64,000 bases of DNA from Cerioporus squamosus (Eukaryota > Basidiomycota > Agaricomycetes > Polyporales > Polyporaceae): assembly GCA_022592435.1 (NCBI GenBank), contig JABYQS010000038.1, forward strand, positions 124,001 through 188,000, in the 5' to 3' direction. A program made the position numbers and the translations under genes. Within the stretch, counting starts at the first letter, position 1. Each line of letters starts with the position of its first letter. The notes below the pieces were generated by a model, which saw only the letters and a list, made by a program, of their open reading frames with translations, ran no database searches and was not told the origin of the DNA. Below, one piece after another: positions 11,338-21,516 of this stretch.

Positions 11338-12942
11338 TATCAGTTCGACTGGGAGTTTGGCGCGACGCCCGAGGAGACATCATGGCTCGCTTCATCTTGG
11401 GTGCATCCTCGTTCCACCTTTCAACTCCCTGGCGAGGTCTCGGCTCATTGACGCAGCGCGGCTGCGCGCCGCGGGTGCTGGTGACGTTGCGGTCTTTCCG
11501 GTAGAGGTTGGCGATTGTCTTCACATGTTTGCGCTGACACGGCCCATAACAGGCGCATAATAACACGTTCCTAGAGTTCTCGCGAGAGAACTTGCTCTCT
11601 GTCGACCAGCGGGGCTTCAAGGCGCTCATACAAGCTGAAGCCGCGGAGTCCTTGACGGATAAGCAGGTCCGCCTCAATGCGACCGTGGTGACCGTAGCCA
11701 CGTCGAAGAAGGGCGTGGTGGCGACACTTGAGGATGGAACCGAGGTTTCGGCGGACTATGCACTGTGCACCTTCAGCCTCGGTGTTCTTCAACACGGCGA
11801 CGTTACCTTCGTCCCACCGCTGCCGGCCTGGAAGCAGGAGGCCATCCACAGCATGTCCATGGTGCGTGCGTCCGAGCACTTCCGCAGTCTAATGAGCATT
11901 CGGTAGCTGACAGTTACCGCATATAGGGTACGTACACGAAGATTTTCCTGCAATTTTCAGAGAAGTTCTGGTTCGACACCGAGGTACGATCCGCGAGACA
12001 GAAGACGTGCTCATCACAACAGGCATGGACTCTGACTTTGCACGTCGCACGCAGATGGCGCTGTACGCAGATCATGAGCGCGGCAGGTATCCGGTGTGGC
12101 AAACGCTCGACCATCCGGCGTTCTTCCCGGGCTGCGGGATCCTCTTCGTCACTGTCACGGTAAGTCGCTCGGGGAGACGTCGATCACTGGCATAATTGAC
12201 TCACACGCACGCATTCGACCTGCACAGGGCGACTTCTCCCGCCGGATCGAGACTATGTCTGACGCGGCTGTGAAAGAGGAGATTCTGTCCGTACTGGGGA
12301 ACATGTTCCCAAACGCCACCATCTCGGACCCGCTGGACTTCTACTTCCAGCGATGGTTCAGTGATCCTCTCTTCCGCGGCTCGTACTCGAATTGGCCCGC
12401 GAACTTCTTGAGCGAACACCAAGGCAACCTCCGTGCCAACGTTGACGAGCGACTTTGGTTCGCAGGAGAAGCGACGAGCAAGAAGTGGTTCGGTGAGTGC
12501 TGAGCTCTACAATCTTAAGTCTCGTGAGAGGCATCGCTAATGGCAAAGGCAGGATACTTGCATGGTGCATACACAGAGGGTGAGGACATCGGTCTGACAC
12601 TCGCGGAGTGCATCAAAGGAGGCGGGTGCTTCGGTCTTGAACACGTCGAGCGCGTCCGGAACGCGCTGCCGTACGACGTGGAGTGAGAGCCGTATGAGAC
12701 TGCGTTCGAAGGAGTGCCCATTCAGCTATCGGATAATAACACGTTCCTATCAGTATATGAGTCTAGTCAGCAGCACATCATTGGCCACGAATATTCATGC
12801 CCACACACCTGTACAACATCACCACCTGTATGCTTATCTTACTACGGTTATTGACGAGACCCGGTCTTGCATATTGTCACCAGTAATCATACATGTATAC
12901 GCGGAAGCATATGCGACCTACAAGGAGAGAGATAAGTTACGT

Positions 12943-14243
12943 CTAAACGAAATACGGCATATTCCCCTAGTCATCGCTTCCGTCAGCCATCTCAACTCGG
13001 CAGTCGACTCAATTAGCATGCTCACCATTTTGCGCGTCTTCTGCATACCCTTGTCCCGCTCATTCTCTAGAGCAGCATCGTAAACCGTGAAGGACCGCTC
13101 GCCATCATCCCGTATGGTCAGTATTGACGCCATGTTTCCGCAGCGGTAGCAGTAGTTCGGTGCGGACCAGACTGTGACAAGTTGCTCGTCGAACATGTAC
13201 TTGTAGCCCTCCTGGACCAGCTGATGTGCGCGTGCTATTAGTCGCAGCGAGTTGACATGGTTGAACTATATCCTTGGTCAGACACACTGCGATACTGCTG
13301 AAGCTAGGACGTACCTCTTGCGTCACGCTGCCTCCGAACAACCAGCCGGCCCCGCGGGGGCTGACTGCCCAGTTCTCTATGTCGTCTGGGTCCGACCACA
13401 TCAAGTCTACGCACACGATGAGCATATGCTGGTCAAAGCGGATGAATGTCGGCGACATACCACAGAATGCGCCTTCATGAGGAATCTCCTGAGCTCTTGA
13501 TAGCACGCGGATTTGGTCCAATGTTCGTATATCTGGTGACAGCCCTCCGTGCACACATAGAGTCTCGCCGTCTATGATCTATACGCGCATCAGGAGCCAT
13601 GGACATATGCGCATGACATCAACGTACTGCAGCAAGGTTGAGGTAGTCGAACACACTGCAGCACGCTTTCCACACCTGTGCCGAGCCGTACTTCTGCTGA
13701 CATTCGTCTGTCCTCCAGCTTAACCGGAGTCGTGGCATGGTGAGACCGACCACACACTCACCGTAGAACCCATACACCTGCGTAATTTGCCGACTCTCAT
13801 GGTTCCCTCGTAGCAGTGTGACCTTGTCGGGATACCTGGGAACGGTCTTAATCGCCGTCGTCAATAGCAAGTTGAGATAGCTGACTTGGCCTTCAGGACC
13901 AGCAACAACGACACCGTCTCAAGACTGTAGTGCCCGCGGTCGACGAAGTCGCCCTGTACGTCGTCTAAGCAGCCTTCTCGATTGTCATCGAGGAATACAT
14001 ACGTGCCATGAAGATGTAGCTCGTCTCCGGCACCATCCCGCCTTTCCTCAATAGCTCCAGCAAGTCCCAGAATTGGCCGTGTATATCGCCGCAGATGGTG
14101 ACTGGACTCGAGACGGGCTGTATATTTGACTCTTCGAGAAGTATTGAGCGCACTCGCTCGCAGAGGACCTTCATGTCGGCCTCGGGGAGGTGTTGGCACT
14201 CCATGAGCAACGAGAGCCATCTGTCGGGGTCGAAGGTGGTCAT
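12943..14243 (-). CDS. Serine/threonine protein phosphatase, PP6/Sit4 type
   Basis: PP2A-like metallophosphatase catalytic subunit, 310 aa, the usual length. Exons: 14243-14007, 13953-13886, 13835-13762, 13707-13628, 13578-13461, 13406-13315, 13265-13026 and 12966-12943. Metal and catalytic motifs are all present: [51 protein letters not shown] and [11 protein letters not shown]. The eight-codon last exon ends in PYFV, matching the conserved YFL-type tail of PP2A-like enzymes that carries methylation and regulator binding. This tail is what fixes the last intron. The first intron (14006-13954) appears to use a GC donor (ATG followed by GCACGT), because the junction then gives exactly IFMGDFVDRG. 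It is divergent from the neighbouring hydrolase over 269 bases. The [13 protein letters not shown] block is closest to PP6/Sit4 among the PP2A-like types. Confidence 0.92.
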
Positions 14244-14460
14244 CGCGCTCAATATTTTGCGAGAGGGAGATGCAAAGATGCAAGTCGTCAGACGCGGTGA
14301 GGAAGAAACAGGTCTATAGCTGAGGCAGAGGTCGTGGCAGGAGGCAGAGGAGCTGGTCGCCGGGAGCGGCGGCGCTGACGCCTTTCCTCACGACGCCCAT
14401 GACCCTGCTCATCGACCTCTCCGGCTCCTAGAACGTTCTCGGTGGCCTCCTCATTTTGCT

Positions 14461-14467
14461 TATATAT
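14461..14467 (+). promoter_or_regulatory. TATA-like box in the divergent phosphatase/hydrolase promoter
   Basis: TATATAT lies 46 bases before the hydrolase ATG at 14513, within the 269-base interval shared with the divergent phosphatase gene. Confidence 0.4.
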
Positions 14468-14512
14468 GGACATCTAGCTGGCCCTACCCGACAACCACCC
14501 AACGGAATCCTG

Positions 14513-15475
14513 ATGGCTTCAGAGAAAGAAATCACGCTGCGCGAGCCTTCGTCGAGCACGACGCCGAGGACCAAACCCCCTCCAAAATCATCCGCGATCC
14601 CCGTACCGTTCGTATATAACCCAAGTGACGATGGCACAGACGAGAACCTGCTCATCCTGTTACATGGTCTCGGTGAGTGACCTCGACTCGATGCCGCATA
14701 TAGCGACCTGATATCGTCCGTACGTGTAGGTGACAACCAGATTCCTTTTAGCAAGCTGGGGCGACAGCTTCATCTACCGCAGACTGCCACGCTCGCCCTT
14801 CGTGCGCCAGAACAGTACGTTTCCTCTAACTCTAACAAATATGAAGGAGACCGACTCACACTCATCTCTTATTACAGGATTCCTTACCTGTACGAGCAAG
14901 CATTCCAGTGGTACACCTCATTTGACCCTTTGGGCGAGCTTATAGAGCATCCAAACCCGACACCTGCTCTCGAGCTGATGGACAAGGTCATCGACCACCT
15001 CACCAAGGACTGTGCATGGCCACCTCACCGCATCCATTTCTTCGGCTTCGCGCAGGGCGGGACTGTCGCGGCCGAATTTGCGCTCAAGTACTGGCGGACC
15101 CAGTTCTCGCTCCACCAGAAATCCTTGCCATCTGCTGAGGACTCCGTGTCCTCCACGGCAACCGCTCCTGGCGCTCTCGGCTCGGTTGTGAGTGTGTCAG
15201 GCCCGCTGCTCTCATACCCTACCCCTCCGAAGCCGTGCCCGACCCCCGTCCTGCTCTTCCACCGGCCGCCACCCGCGGAGAGCGCGCTCCCGTCGGGAGC
15301 CATCGCTGCGCTGAAGAAGGGATTCGCGAAGGTCGAAGAGGTGAAGATGAAGGGCGAAGGGATGCCGCGGTCCAAAGAGGAGTTCGAGCCTATCATGCGC
15401 TTCTGGAGCGAGCACCTCGGACGCAGGCAGATGGACGGCTTGTACGAAGTGATGAGTGGGATGGTCCCGCCTTGA
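14513..15475 (+). CDS. Phospholipase/carboxylesterase-family alpha/beta-hydrolase, probably inactive
   Basis: Three exons (14513-14672, 14730-14814, 14878-15475) give 280 aa. The fold matches the phospholipase/carboxylesterase family (Abhydrolase_2; acyl-protein thioesterase relatives): ENLLILLHGLGDNQIPFSKL, LRAPEQIPYLYEQAFQWY, RIHFFGFAQGGTVAAEFALK, GALGSVVSVSGPLL, PTPVLLFHRP. The nucleophile elbow reads GFAQGG instead of GFSQGG, so alanine replaces the catalytic serine (about residue 139). The region that should carry the catalytic Gly-His reads MKGEGMPRSKEEFEP, without histidine. The gene is otherwise intact, so a non-catalytic binding or regulatory role is more likely than decay. It has no signal peptide, so it should be cytosolic. 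Confidence 0.87.
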
Positions 15476-15649
15476 AGCTACCTGTAATAAGTGTGAGTTC
15501 TGTTGTATCTATAGCTATCTCCCTCTGAGCTGCGTTTGCTTCACGAAGCGTGAAACAAGAACACCTTGTGTCGTCTAAACTGCAGGTAAATAACCCTCAT
15601 ACATATGGCAGGCGCTGCACGCAGCGAAGGGCGGCCGTACTCTATCTCC

Positions 15650-16620
15650 GACTAGAACGGTGCGGACTATATCGACGTTCTCTCCGACCTGATCGCATGG
15701 GGACAATATCGGATGATAACGAATGGTTCCTTCATCACGGCCTGCATGGAAATGCAAGTGACGAACTGGAAGACGGGCGCTGGCGTATAGGTCAGTTTTA
15801 CCACCTCCCTTCTCCGTCTCATGATCTCACGAACTCGGAGCGGCGGTACAAGTACAGTCAGATCTCGTGTTACCACCTCGTCGTCCAGGCAGGATGGTGT
15901 CCGACGTCCCTAGCTTCCCCCGACCGCAGCGCGCGAGATCTTCCGGTGCACCAGAAATCGCGAGCGCACTTCCTTCACCCCTACCTGTTCAACCTCGGGG
16001 TACAATCCGATCACACCACGAGCCTCCTCTGCATCTCGCGCGATCACACGGACGACCGTCCTTTGTTCAGCCCGGATCCGTCACACACATTTGGCCGTGT
16101 GCGTGCACTACAAAGCTGTGCGCGACGAGCGGGAGAAGATACTCCGGAGACGCCTGGTCATCCTCGTCTCTCACTCGGCGATCCGCACATACCTCCACCG
16201 CACGCACAGCGTCCTGCGACTTCTGTGTCGCACTCTACGGGTCGCGCTGTGTGCCCGCCGACGGCATGATGGTCGTCACAAATATGATTCTTGTCGACGC
16301 ACACCCAAGGGCAAGGCAGCTCGACCGCGGGTTGGCACGCATGAAGCTGGTACCAGAGGTATTGCATCGAGCGATCGACAGTTCGGTCGTGCCGGCCATC
16401 GCTACGCTCGGGCCCTATCGACACCGGAGGAGCCGGGAAGGGAAGTCGGTAAACCTCAAGAGGAGGTTACCCTGTCGCATGGCATGGTACCCGGAGCTGA
16501 TGCCGGAGGGTAATAGATGCGAGTGTACTCTGTCGACGGACGAAGAGGTAGTCGTCGTGGTACGTCTCTCAGTTGTTCGGATCTGGCTTCTTTGTTCAAT
16601 CCGTGATCTCAGCGCACGCG
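15650..16620 (+). pseudogene. Possible cytochrome P450 relic
   Basis: Across shifting frames I see fragments reminiscent of the middle of a basidiomycete P450: HLAVCVHYKAVRDEREKILRR near 16090-16150, then an ALYGSRCVPADGMMVV-like stretch near 16230-16290, which recalls the AYGYxVxPxDD region. No start, I-helix, EXXR or haem-cysteine motif is found, and the frames do not join. It could be chance similarity. The long open frame 15867-16646 has no other support. Confidence 0.28.
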
Positions 16621-17242
16621 GAATGCATAGCTTAGGATCACCTTAGCAAGGGAAGATCATCGCCCTCCAGATGGCCTGGGGCCTGTCCAGCCGCATGCCA
16701 AACCATAATGCTATGCGCTCACGTTGCAAGCCCGGTGGAGGAGTTCGCCGTTCGCATCCGCGGTGCGTGTTGCACTCGGAGCCTGTCGTTAGACCTTCAG
16801 GCTGTCGTGGACCTCTTGAAGGGGCTCTACCAAGTTGCCTCGCCAATAGGAATCGGACAACCTGATTTCAGTTCAACAGCATCTGACGGGCTATCACTTG
16901 CTTCGTACAGCGGTGCGGTTTCTAGGCGTCATCATACGCCACGCAGTCCCCGCGTCGAATACAACAACACAGACTTGCATCATCCATTGTCGTAGCGCGC
17001 ATGCCACTTCTATCTGTTGAGATGACATCGTACCTGCGAGTCCCTTGTCTCAACGGAGGGAAACTAACTGTACTGCACAGCTCTATCATACATAGTTACC
17101 CGCCGGGCCCGGGGTATGCCTTATATACCTGCCCTGCGTTTGCTCACAGAGTCTTCGCTGCATATTTCCTGCTCTCTCGTGCTCTCCGCGAACGCGTCTC
17201 GTGTCCGATTTCTGCCGACAACGCAATACAACCACGACCACG
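16621..17242. other. Intergenic before the first DUF6533 gene
   Basis: No coding signal recognised. A TATATA stretch near 17113-17118 lies about 130 bases before the next ATG and may be a promoter element. Confidence 0.45.
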
Positions 17243-18821
17243 ATGTCCTTCGAGGTCACCGCACTGGAATTCGCGTAATCCACAAACACAGTTCTCTGCC
17301 TGTCACTACCCCGTTCTAACTCGTTGGACAGCTATACCAACACTCTGCTGTCCTTCTCCATCATAAGTATGTCTTCGACGTTTTCGTGTGTGCGCTGTGT
17401 AAGCTGATGAGCGTCCAGCGTTGCTCACATACGATATCGTGCTCGGTCTCGAACGCGAGGTTAACTATGTATGGATGAGGAGAGGCCCCACATTCAGGGT
17501 CATGTACGGTGTCAATCGATATGCGTGTCTCACGTCGTTTGTCGTTGACATGTTGCAACGATATCAAACCAACGCTCAAGTAAGTATGCTTACATACTCC
17601 TTCGCAATTTACTACATACTGATTTCTCTACAGGTGTAAGTGACCTTCCATCCTATACCGCTTGAAGCGGTGTCTCATATAGCCGATCTTTCAGATGCAA
17701 GAACATATCGTATCTTTACTTTCCGTTGAGTTTGATCGAGTATATACAAGCTGCAGGTGAGCTAATCGTCCTAGTGAGATCGCCGACGTAGTTGACTCCG
17801 TGGCCAGTGATTTCAGCTTGCAGAGCCTATGCATTGTCGAGTCGCAGTCGCGTCCTTGCGGCCCTCGTCTTCGTGCTTGGGACCGCTTTTGTACTCCCGA
17901 ATCTCGTGGGTTTTCATGCCCTTGCTACATACTGTCCGCCGTCGTTCATGCCCTCTACTTCGCAGTATATCATTCCTGGCTTAACGGGGACGGTTCTGCC
18001 GTCTCCGATGGGCTGTACCCGCAATACAAATCCCTCGAATGCTACAACTCTCAAACTATGGTGAGCATCGACTACTGTCATCGCAGAGCCCTCTAACTGA
18101 TGACGCGTTCAGTGAGCTGATTGACCTCTGACATGGCAAGCGAATCTGAGTATGAGTTCTGGCAGTAGAGCATGTTTCTCGCTCGGGAGTCATAGTTTCC
18201 GAGTCGATCGTGATCTACTTGACACTATCCAAGACGTGTCTTGCGTATAGATCCGCTCGGCGCTGTCGACGGTTGGTCCCACTGGAGGAAGTCCTTCTCA
18301 GGAACGGTGAGTGCCGCATCCCTCTGTTATATATCTGCGCTCATCTCGATGCTCTGCAGGCCTCCTATACTTCAGGTGAGTTCCTTACTACGGCACGGAG
18401 ATGTGTACATGACAAGCCGCTTTATCAGCCTTCCAATGGTCATGACCGTGGTCGCTTGGGTACTCGAACAACAGGTCAGTTGTAGCCGAGAGGATACGAC
18501 CTCTTGATTATTGATTGAAGTCATTGCTTTGCAGACGTCTTTACTCTCATGGACGCTGGGCGGTGATGTCGCTGCCGTGCGAGACGCGTGAGTCTCGCCA
18601 CTCGCTACTTCCCCTCAATCGCCGAGCCTTCGCTGACAACAGATCCCCTCAGGATTAGCTCCGTCCTCTTAGCTCGATTCATGCTTGACCTCGCAGAGCT
18701 TAGTGCCGCAGTTGATACCGACGCTTCATCGCCCTCGCCTGCGTTATCGCTAACCACGGATTTACCGCTCTCCATCTCCATCTCTGACCTACCGCCCGAA
18801 GAGGATGCAATACCTCCGTAG
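17243..18821 (+). CDS. DUF6533-domain seven-TM protein, copy 1
   Basis: Multi-exon membrane protein of the DUF6533 family. The diagnostic N-terminal block is at 17420-17579: ALLTYDIVLGLEREVNYVW, then VMYGVNRYACLTSFVVDM. Later exons give ISYLYFPLSLIEYIQAA, RAYALSSRSRVLAALVFVLG, VIVSESIVIYLTLSKTCLAY, a 16-base microexon (18360-18375, LLYF), LPMVMTVVAWVLEQQ, and ISSVLLARFMLDLAEL followed by an acidic Ser/Asp tail ending at 18819-18821. All are in family order. The first exon (MSFEVTALEFA) and its donor, and small exons between 17580 and 17760, are uncertain, so no exact length is given. The family is abundant in mushrooms and its function is unknown. Confidence 0.78.
18360..18375 (+). other. 16-base microexon of DUF6533 copy 1
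   Basis: Bounded by CAG before and GTGAGT after, with 53-base introns on both sides (18307-18359, 18376-18428). It encodes the LLYF part of the family's G-x-L-Y-F motif and keeps frame between phase 1 and phase 0. The same 16-base exon is found in copy 2. Confidence 0.72.
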
Positions 18822-19375
18822 GCGTACTAGCCTGAGCGACGTCGTTGCCGTCATGTCCTGTGTCCCAAGACATCCCAAGACAAGAAAGTTGAGGTTCGTT
18901 CGACCCGTTATGCGACTTGCCCCAGAGCTTGCGTTGTCTCTCTGACTATTACCCAGCAAGTAGGACAAGAAGCCATAGCAATGGTTCCGCACACCGTAGA
19001 AAAGCGGTCAGAGATGCGTCCCTGAGGCGAATGTTGTGGATGCAATAGCATCAGCTTTTGTTGAACCAGGTTGAACCTATGCCGTGAGTAAGGTTGGCAT
19101 TGGACGCCGACAAGCGCCGTGATTCGCCTTGAGTGGTCTCGGCTAGACAAGACTGCCACTTTCACTTGAACAACCTTGTCACCCTGCGAGTCTGCTTCCA
19201 GCCATAGCACGCATCTCCAATCCACCCTCGACCGGCACCTCATCGTTGCTGCGAAGGCGGTCAGATCGAAGTCATTCGTTGACAGAGCGGCTCCGGAACG
19301 TGCTGCGGACAGTCGATATAAGGCCGCTCACGTCGCCCTTTGTCCCACCTCGTCTTCAGACTTCAGTACCTCACG
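18822..19375. other. Intergenic before the beta-lactamase-like gene
   Basis: No coding signal. Holds the terminator of the DUF6533 gene and the promoter of the next gene. Confidence 0.55.
19317..19323 (+). promoter_or_regulatory. TATA box of the beta-lactamase-like gene
   Basis: TATAAGG lies 53 bases before the ATG at 19376. The paralogue at 30638 has GATATAAAT at a similar distance on its own strand. Confidence 0.45.
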
Positions 19376-21516
19376 ATGTTGCCCCCGTGGCTCATCACCC
19401 TCATTGCCTTGGTTCAAACGGGTCGCGCATTCATATTCATCGGAGCACCAGCACAGGTGCCTCTGAGCGCTGCGCCTAAGGCATTAGGTCGGGCCGTCGT
19501 TGGGGAAGAACGACCGAGCCTGAGCGGTTCCCGCAGCAAATCCGCAATCACCCCCGAGATCTCCGCATACGCTGAAGGCCTTCTCAAGGAAACGCATGTG
19601 CCCGGCCTCACAGTCGGGGTCGTGCGCGTCGATGGCGACTCGATCGTCACCGAGTTTGGGGCTTGGGGAAACATGACCGAAGACGGCAACGCGACGAAGC
19701 CGGAGGTACGTTGCAGTAGTGCTGCGGCGAGGCACCATCTTCTGCCAGTCTCATCTCTCTTCTGTTCAGACGCTCTTTAGCATTGGGTCGTGCTCGAAAG
19801 CCTTTCTAGCGAGCGCTGTAGGTATCCTCATGGACGACTTCGCACACGGCCGCAACGTCACCGCTCTTCCTCCGACTGTATCGAAATTCACGTGGGATAC
19901 GAAGGTTGTGGACTTGCTCTCCGAACAATGGGCACTCGATGATGTGTGGGCAACTGAGAAGGCGAACGTCCGAGATATCTTGACGCATGTTTCTGGCCTC
20001 ACAAGGCTCGTGTCTCTGGCTACAACTCGCAGCCCGAGACATACTCATGATCGCTGAATCCTTCAGGCACGACTTCTCCTGGCTCAATGAAGACTCGGCG
20101 CCCTACCTCGTCAAGAGAATGCGGTACATGAAGCACAAGTACGAGCTTCGAGAGAAATGGAGCTACAACAACCTGGTCCGTGCTTTTTTATGTGTATTCT
20201 TACTCATGCGAGTACTGACTTCCACCAAGATGTACATCACTGGATCTTATATCGTCTCTGCGTACTCCGGCAAACCATTCACCGCGTTCGTGAAGGAACG
20301 GATCTTCGATGCCCTGAACATGACCTCCACCACGTATCGTTGGGACGAGGCCGAAGACAGCCAGCTATTCAGTCATGCGTGGAGTGGCTCCGAGCATCGG
20401 CGTATTCCGTACTGGTTTGCGGGGGAGAAGGTCTCCGAGTTCATCGCGGGTGCCGGCGGGGTGATATCCAGTGCCACTGACATGGTGGGTAAAGTAGTAT
20501 CCATATCCTACAGAGGATGCTGATGACCGCGACACAGACCAAGTGGCTCGCGATGCTCCTACATGCTGGGGTCAATCCTTATAACAACCGCACGGTCGTC
20601 CCACGCTCTGTATTCGACGAGATGACGAGCGCGCACTCCATTTTCATCGGGCGACCACTGAGTCCACTAACACCCCTCGCCGGTTACGGAATGGGTTGGC
20701 TGCGCACATCATTCCTAGGTCATGATGTGAGTGGCCATTTCGAGTCTACTTGTGGAATGTTAACCGTCCGCGCAGATCGTCAGCCATGGCGGAGGTCTTC
20801 CCGGCTTCCTGACAGATGTCACCTTCCTCCCAGAACACGGGCTTGGGATAGCTGCGTTTGCCAACTCGGACGGGCCGCACTCTGCGCAGGTGCAAGTTCC
20901 ACTACGCATCATTGAAGACTATCTCGACTTGGAGCATGCTGTCGATGTTCCGCAGTACTCGCGAGCGGACGACTCGCTCCTCGCACACTCGATCTCCTAC
21001 GAGTCTCACCAATTGATGGATTGCGATACGGCAGCCCCTCATGTGCTCCCTATCGACGATTACGCCGGTATATACTACAACCCTGCATACAAGAACTTCA
21101 CTCTCTGCGCGACAACGAGCGGTACTGAAGACTGTCGGCGTATCCTCTCTGACTGGGCCGCCGTCACCCCCGATGGAGCACTCGACCCGGACGTCCTTTA
21201 TGGAGGCACGAGGCACGTACTCTTTTCGCACCTCAAGATGCAACGGGTATGCTCCGGCGATGGCTACGAGGCATTCACTCTCACCCCGGTCACGTTATTC
21301 CCGGGAGGATACGGACATGACGAGACCCCGTTCGCCTATCTGGGCCTTACGCCTCCCGAGGGTGTGGAAGTCGAGTGCGATGTGTGGGTGAAGCCTAACG
21401 CCGTGCTCGGGTGCGGTCTGATGAACAGTGAGGAAGGGCCGAGTGGTACTGGAGGGAGCATCCGCGAGAGGGCGGATGTGTGGTTCTTGAAGATATGGGA
21501 CATATGGGGCGCGTGA
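19376..21516 (+). CDS. Secreted serine beta-lactamase-like hydrolase
   Basis: Beta-lactamase/transpeptidase-like family (Pfam PF00144), a serine hydrolase or peptidase; the substrate in fungi is unknown. Exons 19376-19705, 19770-20005, 20067-20175, 20230-20484, 20538-20726 and 20776-21516 encode 619 aa with a signal peptide. The catalytic SxxK is SCSK (Ser117, Lys120), the YxN is YNN (222-224), and the KTG-equivalent is HGGG (from His377). A C-terminal domain after about residue 410 is rich in Cys and aromatic residues and occurs also in the paralogue. The second intron (20006-20066) begins with GC (AAG/GCTCGT). The paralogue has GT at the same site, so a GT-to-GC change is the likely history. 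The paralogue lies 7-9 kb away on the opposite strand, a convergent arrangement. Confidence 0.92.

Larger units (their letters stand above)
10042..12686 (+). pseudogene. Secreted FAD-dependent amine oxidase, interrupted by a MITE
   Basis: Flavin amine oxidase family (polyamine oxidase-like), which oxidises amines using FAD. Exons: 10042-10447, 10504-10590, 10650-10753 plus 11341-11400 (one exon split by the insertion), 11553-11861, 11927-11983, 12055-12159, 12228-12492 and 12553-12686. Without the insertion they would encode 508 aa in one frame. Visible are a signal peptide, the dinucleotide fold LILGGGVAGIIAA, the EARNELGGRM flavin motif, NWVQG, LLSVDQRGF, and the C-terminal flavin block ERLWFAGEATS with YLHGAYTEGEDIG. 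The foldback element sits inside exon 3 and puts an in-frame TAA at 10841, so this allele should make only about 230 residues. The other exons show no further damage, which suggests a recent event. The intron 11401-11552 is long (152 bases) with a weak GTGCAT donor and is the least certain junction. Confidence 0.88.

Noticed and set aside
12918..13025. Read-through C-terminus of the PP6-type phosphatase ending at 12918
   Set aside because: Splicing a 59-base intron (13025-12967) gives the conserved PYFV end, so the read-through is intron sequence.
15867..16646. 259-codon open frame as an intact gene
   Set aside because: Its composition is Arg/Ser-rich, no family motif stays in this frame, and P450-like fragments fall in several frames.
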